Shown in pieces: positions 1 through 5,811 of a stretch of DNA of 9,993 nt. The notes beneath the pieces were generated by a model. The model ran no database searches, was not told the origin of the DNA, and saw nothing but the letters and a program-made list of their open reading frames with translations. The number at the start of each line of letters is the position of its first letter. The first letter of the stretch is position 1. The stretch comes from Chloroflexia bacterium (GTDB lineage Bacteria; Chloroflexota; Chloroflexia; Thermomicrobiales; JALYUS01), in contig JAICIL010000154.1 in the NCBI GenBank assembly GCA_025924435.1, positions 1 to 9,993 on the forward strand, in the 5' to 3' direction. The position numbers and the translations under genes were made by a program.

Positions 1-608
1 AGGAAATCGTGCTCGACGGCGAGGGCGGCGATCTTCGCCATCTCCTCCCGGCCGATCACCGCGCCCGTCGGGTTGTCCGGCGTGACGAGGACGAGGAGGC
101 GCGTGCGCGGTGTCAGGCGCGCGGCAATCGCGGCGGCGGTCGGGCCGACACCGGCGGTCGGGTCAACGGGGACGGGGACGCAAACGCCACCGGCGAGGCG
201 GACGGCATCGCCGTAGGTCGGGTAGCCGGGGTCGGCCAGCAGCACCTCGTCGCCGGGGCGGACGAGCATCTGCACCGCGACGAACAGCCCCTCCTGCCCG
301 CCGGAGGAGATGAGGATTTCGCTGTGCGGGTCATACGCGACGCCGCTCTCCGCCGCGAGCCGGTCCGCGAGGGCGTGGCGCAGCGGCGCGATGCCGGGGC
401 GGGCGGTGTAGTGCGTCTCGCCCCGGTCGAGCGCGTCCGCGACGGCGGCGATGATGTGCGGCGCGGTGCGCCAATCCAGTTCGCCCGGCCCGAGATCAAT
501 CACCGGCAGCGCGGGCGTCACCGGCACCGGAGCGTCATCTGTTAGCCAGACGCGCGCCCGCTCCGCGACATACTGCCGCCCATCCGTTGCGCGCATTGTT
601 ACGGCCAT
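1..608 (-). CDS. PLP-dependent class I/II aminotransferase, N-terminal part (cut by window edge)
   Basis: The minus-strand frame is open from an ATG at 608 to the left edge, giving about 202 residues of a protein that is usually near 390. Visible class I/II aminotransferase marks are Tyr67 in HYTARPGIAPLR, the cofactor-phosphate loop SSGGQEGL (101-108), DPGYPTY (126-132) and the substrate-carboxylate/PLP motif DNPTG with Asn179 (178-182). The Asp that contacts the pyridine nitrogen and the Schiff-base Lys lie beyond the window. Members transfer amino groups between amino acids and 2-oxo acids in the cytoplasm; the substrate cannot be read here. A second in-frame Met is at residue 5 (596). The 608 start is preferred because a GGGGAGGGG run sits a short distance upstream. 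The product is an aspartate/LL-DAP-like or branched-chain-like aminotransferase; the family is secure, the subfamily is not. Confidence 0.9.
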   Translation of the reverse strand, partial: MAVTMRATDGRQYVAERARVWLTDDAPVPVTPALPVIDLGPGELDWRTAPHIIAAVADALDRGETHYTARPGIAPLRHALADRLAAESGVAYDPHSEILISSGGQEGLFVAVQMLVRPGDEVLLADPGYPTYGDAVRLAGGVCVPVPVDPTAGVGPTAAAIAARLTPRTRLLVLVTPDNPTGAVIGREEMAKIAALAVEHDF

Positions 609-636
609 GACCCCGCCCCTCCCCGTCCATATGTCC

Positions 637-669
637 CGCGCGTCGCGGCTCCCCGTGGCGCGACGCGCG
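637..669. repeat. Perfect 11-bp inverted repeat upstream of aminotransferase
   Basis: The arms CGCGCGTCGCG (637-647) and CGCGACGCGCG (659-669) are exact reverse complements around an 11-nt centre. The structure starts 29 nt upstream of the aminotransferase ATG, just before its Shine-Dalgarno region. It could be an operator or a leader hairpin of that gene; the sequence does not decide. Confidence 0.55.
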
Positions 670-730
670 TGTTTTACCACACCGATACCCCGATGCGTCG
701 AACGACCCCTCTGAAATACAAACGTGAAAC

Positions 731-755
731 GGGGCGGATCGTGACGACCCGCCCC
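731..755 (-). terminator. GC-rich hairpin, possible minus-strand terminator
   Basis: The arms ggggcggatcg (731-741) and cgacccgcccc (745-755) pair over 11 positions with one mismatch around a 3-nt loop. On the minus strand the stem is followed by GTTTCACGTTTGTATT, which is only moderately U-rich. It could end transcripts coming from the small membrane-protein genes before the aminotransferase, but a proper U tract is missing. Confidence 0.35.
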
Positions 756-786
756 GCTCTTGCTGGCAATCGGCGCTCATTCATCT

Positions 787-876
787 TAGGACTTACGCAG
801 TTCGCGAGAAGAACATGGTGATGGCAGGCTGAAGCCTGCCATCACCGAGAAAATCGCTCCAATTGCGTAAGTTTTA
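787..876. mobile_element. MITE-like palindromic element with putative 6-bp target duplication
   Basis: The ends TAGGACTTACGCAGTT (787-802) and, reverse-complemented, TAAAACTTACGCAATT (861-876) match at 13 of 16 positions. Within them 11 of 12 bases of ACTTACGCAGTT are conserved. The direct repeat TCATCT flanks the element on both sides (781-786 and 877-882), as expected for a target-site duplication. The centre is a perfect 13-bp stem with a TGAA loop (817-846). The element has no open frame and is about 90 bp, so it would be a non-autonomous element mobilised in trans. The boundaries were chosen by eye to fit the flanking repeat, so the duplication is less certain than the terminal repeats. 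Confidence 0.65.
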
Positions 877-1066
877 TCATCTAACGTGAGAAGGTTGCGA
901 GTCACTTCCGGTATCGCCCCGTAGGGCGGCAGGGTGGGTGAACGAGAGCGTGCCGGTGTGCCACGCGCGGCATATTCCTACTACACATCTGTGGCAGGGA
1001 CGAACGGCGGGGGTACGGGCGCAACACCGATCACCTGCCACGACTGATCAGCGAGGCGCTGCTTCG

Positions 1067-1366
1067 TCAGCCACATCCCCCCGCGCTCCGTTCCGCGCAG
1101 AACGCCACCGCCTCCGCCGCCGCGTCGCACCGCCACCGCGCCGCCCGTTCACCCCGCAGATCGGCGTCTACCCGTAGCGGCATGCTGAGAACGAGCATAA
1201 GGAATGCTGCGGCGCTAACCACGACCGCCACGAGGATGAGGCGCTGCTGCCCCATGAGCCGCGCATAGACCAACTCCTCGACCTCGTTGCCGAAGCGCGG
1301 CCTGCGCGGTATGGCGATGAGGGCGTAGAGCCAGCAGGCGAGCGGGATCGCGGCGTAGGCGAGCAT
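1067..1366 (-). CDS. Small two-helix membrane protein, paralogue 1
   Basis: This 99-residue protein begins MLAYAAIPLACW. The ATG at 1366 is chosen because a perfect AGGAGG lies 6 nt upstream; an upstream ATG would make that site coding. Two hydrophobic segments (about 1-19 and 44-64) flank a charged loop with PRRPRFGNEVEELVYARL (20-37). After the second helix comes a polar, Arg/Ala-rich tail with cysteines at about 80, 90 and 98. It is a clear tandem duplicate of the gene at 1622-1936: 33 of the first 41 residues are identical, while the tails do not align. No family or function is recognised. The conserved loop sits between the helices, and its many positive charges (PRRPR) suggest it faces the cytoplasm with both ends outside. 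That topology is inferred. Confidence 0.72.
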   Translation of the reverse strand: MLAYAAIPLACWLYALIAIPRRPRFGNEVEELVYARLMGQQRLILVAVVVSAAAFLMLVLSMPLRVDADLRGERAARWRCDAAAEAVAFCAERSAGGCG

Positions 1367-1388
1367 CGGTGGCCTCCTGGTGCATGCT

Positions 1389-1410
1389 CCCTGCACATCC
1401 GGTGGCAGGG
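1389..1410 (-). promoter_or_regulatory. Leader hairpin just before the Shine-Dalgarno of paralogue 1
   Basis: ccctg (1389-1393) pairs with caggg (1406-1410), and cac (1394-1396) with gtg (1402-1404), with one bulged g and a 5-nt loop. On the minus strand it lies immediately upstream of the AGGAGG site. It could affect translation, but a chance structure is possible in DNA this GC-rich. Confidence 0.3.
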
Positions 1411-1464
1411 AATGGACGCGCGGATTGCCGCGATTGGCGGCGCGAGGGTGCTCCGCTGTTTCGG
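1410..1464. repeat. Leader direct repeat, copy 1
   Basis: This 55-bp stretch upstream of paralogue 1 aligns without gaps to 1983-2037 upstream of paralogue 2, with 44 of 55 positions identical by hand count. It shows that the duplication took in the 5' flank as well as the coding sequence. It contains a small stem ctccg/cggag (1451-1455 with 1462-1466) where copy 2 has a larger hairpin. Confidence 0.75.
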
Positions 1465-1564
1465 AGTGGGATACTCTGTATTCCTCAACGGCCCGATCAC
1501 GCCACCCGCCGCGTAACCCAATACGGCCCCGCTGTGGGCCGACGCTCCGCCTTCCCGTCCGTAC

Positions 1565-1613
1565 GGGCGGTTCGTGAACCGCCCTCCTGCCCGCGTGACG
1601 ATACGCGGGCGGG
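1565..1613 (-). terminator. Two consecutive GC hairpins after paralogue 2
   Basis: Just past the TAA of the gene ending at 1622, the minus strand forms two stems. The first pairs 1586-1596 with 1603-1613 (11 bp, one G-U) around a 6-nt loop. The second pairs gggcggtt (1565-1572) with aaccgccc (1577-1584) around a 4-nt loop. Neither is followed by a U run, so they may be 3'-end stabilising or processing hairpins rather than classic intrinsic terminators. Confidence 0.4.
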
Positions 1614-1621
1614 CAGCGGCG

Positions 1622-1936
1622 TTATAGCTCCTGCGGCCAACTCCCGTCCGGCTGGCGGGTGTAACAGCGGGGGATGTCCGCCTCAGCGGGTGTGCAGTAG
1701 TGGCTGCCTTGTTCACTGAACCCGGCGTCGCGCGCGCCGTGGCTCGGCAGCGCCAGGACGAAGGCGAAGAACGCCACCCCGGTCGCGACGATGGCGAGCA
1801 GGCGCAACTGCTCCTGCCGACCGAGGAGCCGGGCGTAGACCAACTCCTCGACCTCGTTGCCGGGGCGCGGCCTGCGCGGCGTGGCGATCAGCGCGGCGAG
1901 CCAGCAGGTGAGCGGGAGCGCGACGTAGGCGAGCAT
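1622..1936 (-). CDS. Small two-helix membrane protein, paralogue 2
   Basis: This 104-residue protein begins MLAYVALPLTCW. The ATG at 1936 has AAGGAGA about 7 nt upstream; in-frame upstream ATGs give only an Arg-rich extension and lack such a site. Hydrophobic segments at about 1-19 and 45-63 surround PRRPRPGNEVEELVYARL (20-37), which is nearly identical to the same segment of paralogue 1. The tail (64-104) is polar, has two cysteines (81, 91) and ends DGSWPQEL, unlike the other copy. The 570-bp offset between the two start codons equals one duplication unit. Strong conservation of the loop and first helix beside divergent tails implies the N-terminal half carries the shared function. No known family is recognised. 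Confidence 0.74.
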   Translation of the reverse strand: MLAYVALPLTCWLAALIATPRRPRPGNEVEELVYARLLGRQEQLRLLAIVATGVAFFAFVLALPSHGARDAGFSEQGSHYCTPAEADIPRCYTRQPDGSWPQEL

Positions 1937-1982
1937 TGAGGATTCTCCTTCTCGTGCGCGATCCCGCACAGCGAATCGCATC

Positions 1983-2037
1983 GAATGAACGCGCGGCGTG
2001 CGGCAATCGGCGGTGCGAGCGCGCCCCGCCGTTTCGG
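1983..2037. repeat. Leader direct repeat, copy 2
   Basis: Partner of the repeat at 1410-1464 (44 of 55 identical, no gaps). It lies between the stop of the repeat-bearing membrane protein and the start of paralogue 2, and overlaps the hairpin at 2017-2049. Confidence 0.75.
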
Positions 2038-2049
2038 CAGGGCGCGCTC
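2017..2049 (-). terminator. Strong hairpin after the repeat-bearing membrane protein
   Basis: gagcgcgccc (2017-2026) pairs perfectly with gggcgcgctc (2040-2049). Inside, gccg (2028-2031) pairs with cggc (2035-2038) around a TTT loop, with one C-A mismatch between the two stems. It begins about 9 nt after the TAG of the gene ending at 2059. There is no U tract, so it may be a rho-assisted terminator or an RNA-stability element. It doubles as the leader structure of paralogue 2. Confidence 0.45.
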
Positions 2050-2058
2050 TGGTGGCCG

Positions 2059-2529
2059 CTATCGGTGGTGGCCGGGGAGCGGCGTCACATCCTCCGCGTA
2101 CGGGTAGGACGGACCCACCGGCAGCATCACCGTGTTCACGTCGAGGAATCGTCGCTCACCGCCCGGCATGACTGACGATGCCGCAGAAGTAGGTAGCCAG
2201 GTCGTGTTCACGTCGAGGTACTTCTGCTGACTGCTCGTGACAATCGGGCGAACGTCAATACTGACCGCATTCGGGAGGTTCGTCGTATTACTCGCCTTAT
2301 TCGCCAGGAACTGTGGCTCGGCTCTGGTGACGGTATGTGGGATTGAGGGCGCTGTTCGATGGGTCGTATCCCGGCTATGCACCGCCATCCCACCGAGTAC
2401 CACAGCGATCAGAGCCACCGCGACCAGCCCATACGCCCCGTTCCGCCGCCCACGTCCCCGGCCGCGCCGCGCCCCCGTACCGACGACCGTCGTTCCCTCG
2501 ACCGGCATCTCGGCAACATTCTCTGCCAT
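2059..2529 (-). CDS. Single-pass membrane protein with FLxxNTxxLP repeats, hypothetical
   Basis: This 156-residue protein has an ATG at 2529 preceded by AAAAGGAG at about 7 nt. It has a short acidic N-terminus, a strongly basic stretch RRGRGRGRR (21-29), one hydrophobic helix (about 33-50) and an outer domain of roughly 105 residues. By the positive-inside rule the C-terminal part is outside the cytoplasm. That part carries a short repeated motif: KYLDVNTTWLP (103-113), RFLDVNTVMLP (127-137) and a looser copy, QFLANKASNTTNLP (73-86). The two close copies share an exact 16-bp DNA repeat (2131-2146 and 2203-2218), so the repeat arose by duplication. No enzyme motif is visible and no family is recognised. 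It may be a surface or envelope protein. It lies downstream of, and on the same strand as, the LAL regulator, but the 157-nt gap argues for its own promoter. Confidence 0.7.
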   Translation of the reverse strand: MAENVAEMPVEGTTVVGTGARRGRGRGRRNGAYGLVAVALIAVVLGGMAVHSRDTTHRTAPSIPHTVTRAEPQFLANKASNTTNLPNAVSIDVRPIVTSSQQKYLDVNTTWLPTSAASSVMPGGERRFLDVNTVMLPVGPSYPYAEDVTPLPGHHR

Positions 2530-2686
2530 CTCGGTGCTCCTTTTCCGCCCCTGTCTCGCGACCGTTCGACACTCCCCACTCTAGGGGGCGCGCGGCGGCG
2601 GCACATCGCCAGAACTACCGAATCGCCGGGGGCGCGATGCCGGGGCGGGAGTAATTAGGTCTACCAGGTGAGGGCGGCGCGCGGGG

Positions 2687-5647
2687 TCAGCGCAGGCCGT
2701 GATCGAGGGCGAAGCGGATGGCGGCGGCGCGGGAGGGGACGGCGAGTTTGGCGTAGATCGCCGTCAAGTGGGCGTTGATCGTGTGCGGGCTGAGGAAGAG
2801 GCGATCGGCGACCTGGGCGTTGGTCAGGCCGTCCGCGACGAGCCGCAGCACCTCGGCTTCCCGCGCGGAGAGACCGGCGGGATAGGCGGAAACGGGCTTC
2901 GCCTGCGTCGCTTTGGCCGCGAGCGCATCGGCACGAGCGAGGGCGGGCTGCGCGCCGAGCGACGTGCAAATGGTCCGGACCTCATCGAGGAACGCTTGTG
3001 CTTCGGCGCGCTTGCCCGTGGCGATCCGCAAGGTAGCCAAAGCGAGGAGCGTCAGTGCGCGCTCGTAGGGGGCGGCGCAGGCATCGGCGAGGGCGAGCGA
3101 TACATCGAGATGCGTTGCGGCATCGCCGTAGCGGCCCGCGTCGGTGGCGAGTTCGCCGAGCAGCCGGTGGGCGGCGAGGAGGGCGAGGGATTGGCGCGGC
3201 TCGGTCGCGTGCGCGAGCGCCTGCCGCGCACGGTCGAAAGCACGCTTCGGATCGCCCGCCGCGCGGTAATACGCCGCCCAGAGCAATTGCCCCTCGGACC
3301 GTCCGAGCACCGCGCCGTTCCACGCCAGCCAGCGGTCGTGCGCCGACAGCCATTCCCGCGCCGCAGGCAGGTCGCCCGTCTCCGAGGCGAGTGCAGCGGC
3401 GACCCGCTGCACGGTCGCCACGACATTGAACGGCCAGACCGTCCCCGGTTCGGTCGCGGCGCCTGCGGGAAGGACGGAGTTCACCGCCCACCACGCGCGC
3501 TCGGTATCACCGCGCGGTAGGGCGAGCGCGGCGAGATGCCCAAGCGCCATCATCCGATAGTGGATCAGCCCTTGCGCTTCACCGCTCACCACCGATGCGA
3601 TGCGCTCCGCCTCCTCCCATTCGCCTTCCAGCAGGAGCAGGGAGAGGCGCACGAAGCGCCGCGGGATGGTGGCCGAAACGGCGCCGTTCGCCCGCGCCCA
3701 TTCTTCCTCCGACCGCTCCGCCAGTCGTCGCCGCCCCGCGATCTCCTCCGCCCGGTACGGCAGCGCGACCAACTCGAGTTCGAGCCACATAGTCAGGGAG
3801 GCGACGGCATGATGACCCGCACGGAGGGAGGCAGCGTGGGCGATGGGGAACATCGCCGCCGCCTCATCCGGCATCCCCAGCATGGCGTAGGCCATGGCGA
3901 GGCCCCAGATCCCCTCTTTCAGGCTCTGTTTCACCACCTCGTCGCCCGCCGCCGCTTCCTCCGGGACGAGCCGCTCGCCCAGCGCCTGCACCGCCGCGAA
4001 CGGCCCGACATAGGCGCGCCACATCACCACCGTCCCACGCCCGTCGGGCAGTTGCGACGCGGGGCCGATACCGGGGGTATGGGCGATGAAGTGCGCACGC
4101 TCCGCCTCGGACAGCGCCGCGAGGCCGTCGGCGCCCGCCTGCACCTCCGGTATGCCATGCGCGACGTCGCCGATGAAGCAGTCGAGCATGCCGCACTGGA
4201 GCCGCGCGAAGGCGGCGAGCGCCCGGTCGCTCGCGATCCGCGCCAGCGCGACCGCCTCGTCCGCGAGGACCCGCGCCCTCGCGGCATCAACGAACTGGAT
4301 GAGGCGCGACGCCCGTACCGCGAGCCATCCGCGCTCCGAGATGGGAACGTCGGCCGCAGCCATCAGCGCCAGCGCCGCCTCGAACCGCGCCACCGCCGTC
4401 ATCCAGGCGTACGCCGCCTGCGCGCGATAGCCCGCTTTGAGCAGCCACGGCAAGGCGCGGTCGTCCTCCGCCCGCTGGAAGTGGTGGGCGACCGCGTCCG
4501 GGTCGGGGGCGCGCATCGCCGCGAGCGCCTCGCCCGCCCGCCGGTGGATACGACGCCTGCGGATGGCGGGGATACCTTCGTAGAGCGCCTCGCGGATCAG
4601 CGCGTGGGAGAATCGCACCCGGTCGCCCCCCGATTCGATCAGGAGCAGGGCGTCCAGCCCCCGCTCGGCGAGCGCGAGGAGCGCATCCTCGTCGCACTCC
4701 GCGACCGTTATCCAGAGGTCGAGCGGCACCTCATGCCCGATGACGGCCGCGATGGCGAGCAGACCCTGCATCTCGTCCCCCAACCGCGCCAGCCGCCCAT
4801 CAATGACCTGTCGCAGGAGCGGCGGGATGCGCACCTGCCGAAGATCCGCCAGCGCCCAGCCGCCGTTGGTCGGATGCAGCGTGCCGCCCTCCTCGAGCGT
4901 CCGCAGGAGTTCGCCCAGGAAGAACGGGTTGCTCTCCGTGCGCTCCTGCAAGTAGGCGATGAGCCGGGAGGTGTCGGCGGGAGCGAGACGGTAGCGTCCC
5001 CCAATTAATGCCCTCAGCGCATCGGCATCGAGGGGGCGCAGATCGAGGCGTCCGGGGCGCGCCTCGCGCACGAGCGCGGGTAGCAGGGCATAGAGCGGAT
5101 GGCGGCGCGTGACTTCCTCCACCCGGTAGGCGACGAGCAGGAGGATGGGCAGCGTGGGGATCGAGCGGGCGAGGAAGCGGAGGAGGTCGAGGCTGGCGGG
5201 GTCGGCCCAATGGAGGTCGTCGAGCAGCAGGACAACGGGGCGTTGCGCGGCGAGGGCGGCGAGGAAATCGAGCACCTGCTCAAAGAGTGCGGCCTGGCTC
5301 GCCACCGCGCCGACCGTGCCGCGCCGGGCGAAGGCGTCGGGGAGCGGCGGCGCATCACCGGTCGGTTGGTGGCGCGCGAAGAGGTCTATCCACGGGCCAT
5401 ACGGCGGCGTCTCCGTCAGGTCGTAGCACCGGCCGATCAGCACCATCGCGCCGTCGCGCGCGGCGTCCCGGCAGAGCGCCTCCGCGAGCGTCGTCTTGCC
5501 GATCCCCGCCTCGCCGCCGATCAGGGCGAGGCTGCCCCGGCCCGCACGCGCCGCGCTCAGGAGGGCATGGAGGCGCGCCTGCTCCGGCTCCCGCCCGACG
5601 AGCAACGGCGCGGCATCCGGTAGGTCGAGAGGGACGGGAGTGGCCAC
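2687..5647 (-). CDS. LAL-type (large ATP-binding LuxR) transcriptional regulator
   Basis: This 986-residue protein has the architecture of STAND/LAL regulators such as MalT. An N-terminal AAA ATPase has Walker A GGEAGIGKTT (about 44-53) and Walker B VVLLLDDLHWADP (about 137-149). A long alpha-helical, TPR-like middle follows. The C-terminal LuxR/GerE helix-turn-helix is at 926-986 (LSAREAEVLRLVADGLTNAQ, then VADRLFLSPHTINAHL). Such proteins bind an inducer, oligomerise with ATP and activate promoters through the HTH. The GTG at 5647 is chosen because GAGG lies 6 nt upstream; the longer GTG start at 5680 has no ribosome site and adds 11 poorly typed residues. The gene is divergent from the enolase-MetE-like-DUF2071 cluster, so it may regulate that cluster and possibly itself. 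Family is very sure; target and inducer are inference. Confidence 0.93.
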   Translation of the reverse strand: MATPVPLDLPDAAPLLVGREPEQARLHALLSAARAGRGSLALIGGEAGIGKTTLAEALCRDAARDGAMVLIGRCYDLTETPPYGPWIDLFARHQPTGDAPPLPDAFARRGTVGAVASQAALFEQVLDFLAALAAQRPVVLLLDDLHWADPASLDLLRFLARSIPTLPILLLVAYRVEEVTRRHPLYALLPALVREARPGRLDLRPLDADALRALIGGRYRLAPADTSRLIAYLQERTESNPFFLGELLRTLEEGGTLHPTNGGWALADLRQVRIPPLLRQVIDGRLARLGDEMQGLLAIAAVIGHEVPLDLWITVAECDEDALLALAERGLDALLLIESGGDRVRFSHALIREALYEGIPAIRRRRIHRRAGEALAAMRAPDPDAVAHHFQRAEDDRALPWLLKAGYRAQAAYAWMTAVARFEAALALMAAADVPISERGWLAVRASRLIQFVDAARARVLADEAVALARIASDRALAAFARLQCGMLDCFIGDVAHGIPEVQAGADGLAALSEAERAHFIAHTPGIGPASQLPDGRGTVVMWRAYVGPFAAVQALGERLVPEEAAAGDEVVKQSLKEGIWGLAMAYAMLGMPDEAAAMFPIAHAASLRAGHHAVASLTMWLELELVALPYRAEEIAGRRRLAERSEEEWARANGAVSATIPRRFVRLSLLLLEGEWEEAERIASVVSGEAQGLIHYRMMALGHLAALALPRGDTERAWWAVNSVLPAGAATEPGTVWPFNVVATVQRVAAALASETGDLPAAREWLSAHDRWLAWNGAVLGRSEGQLLWAAYYRAAGDPKRAFDRARQALAHATEPRQSLALLAAHRLLGELATDAGRYGDAATHLDVSLALADACAAPYERALTLLALATLRIATGKRAEAQAFLDEVRTICTSLGAQPALARADALAAKATQAKPVSAYPAGLSAREAEVLRLVADGLTNAQVADRLFLSPHTINAHLTAIYAKLAVPSRAAAIRFALDHGLR

Positions 5648-5703
5648 GGCGCACCTCGCGGGCCAGTTTGCGAACGCCACATGCGCTATCCGAAGGTGCC
5701 ATC

Positions 5704-5712
5704 AGTATAGCA
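5704..5712 (-). promoter_or_regulatory. Extended -10 promoter element for the LAL regulator
   Basis: On the minus strand the intergenic region reads TGCTATACT, an extended -10 (TGn) with a hexamer matching TATAAT at 5 of 6. No good -35 lies 17 nt upstream, which is tolerated by extended -10 promoters. It would start RNA near 5697, giving a leader of about 50 nt before the GTG at 5647. A start at 5680 would leave only about 17 nt, which further supports the shorter protein. Confidence 0.5.
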
Positions 5713-5731
5713 CGGGCGCCATCTACGAGAC

Positions 5732-5750
5732 GGCGCGACGCTCGTGCGCC
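5732..5750. promoter_or_regulatory. Imperfect palindrome in the divergent intergenic region
   Basis: ggcgc (5732-5736) and gcgcc (5746-5750) flank acg-ct-cgt with one unpaired g. This dyad lies between the regulator promoter and the enolase-family gene, where an operator would be expected. In GC-rich DNA such a short dyad may be chance. Confidence 0.25.
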
Positions 5751-5811
5751 GCGATGACCGATGTGCTACGCTCCCGATACGGAGCGACAGACAAGCGAGG
5801 GAGGATTCACC

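Larger units (their letters stand above)
609..1066. other. Gene-free stretch with palindromes
   Basis: This 458-base interval separates the aminotransferase start from the end of the first small membrane protein, both on the minus strand. No frame has convincing codon use or a Shine-Dalgarno site. It holds a perfect 11-bp inverted repeat (637-669), a GC-rich hairpin (731-755) and a MITE-like element (787-876), listed separately. The remainder, about 883-1066, shows nothing recognisable. The aminotransferase promoter must lie here if that gene is transcribed on its own, but no clear -35/-10 pair stands out. Confidence 0.6.

Noticed and set aside
9..545. 178-codon plus-strand open frame at the left edge
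   Set aside because: It is antisense to the aminotransferase and has shadow-type composition.
980..1020. Third copy of the duplicated leader, from similarity of cacatctgtggcaggga to the leader near 1394-1411
   Set aside because: Only about 16 bases resemble each other and the similarity does not continue into the neighbouring sequence.
2059..2529. Lipoprotein or secreted protein with cleaved signal peptide
   Set aside because: There is no lipobox cysteine and no clear signal-peptidase site after the hydrophobic helix; a membrane anchor fits better.
3536..5008. 490-codon plus-strand open frame inside the LAL regulator
   Set aside because: It is antisense to a well-supported gene, is rich in Arg/Gly/Pro/His as expected from the complement of GC-rich codons, and has no family motif.
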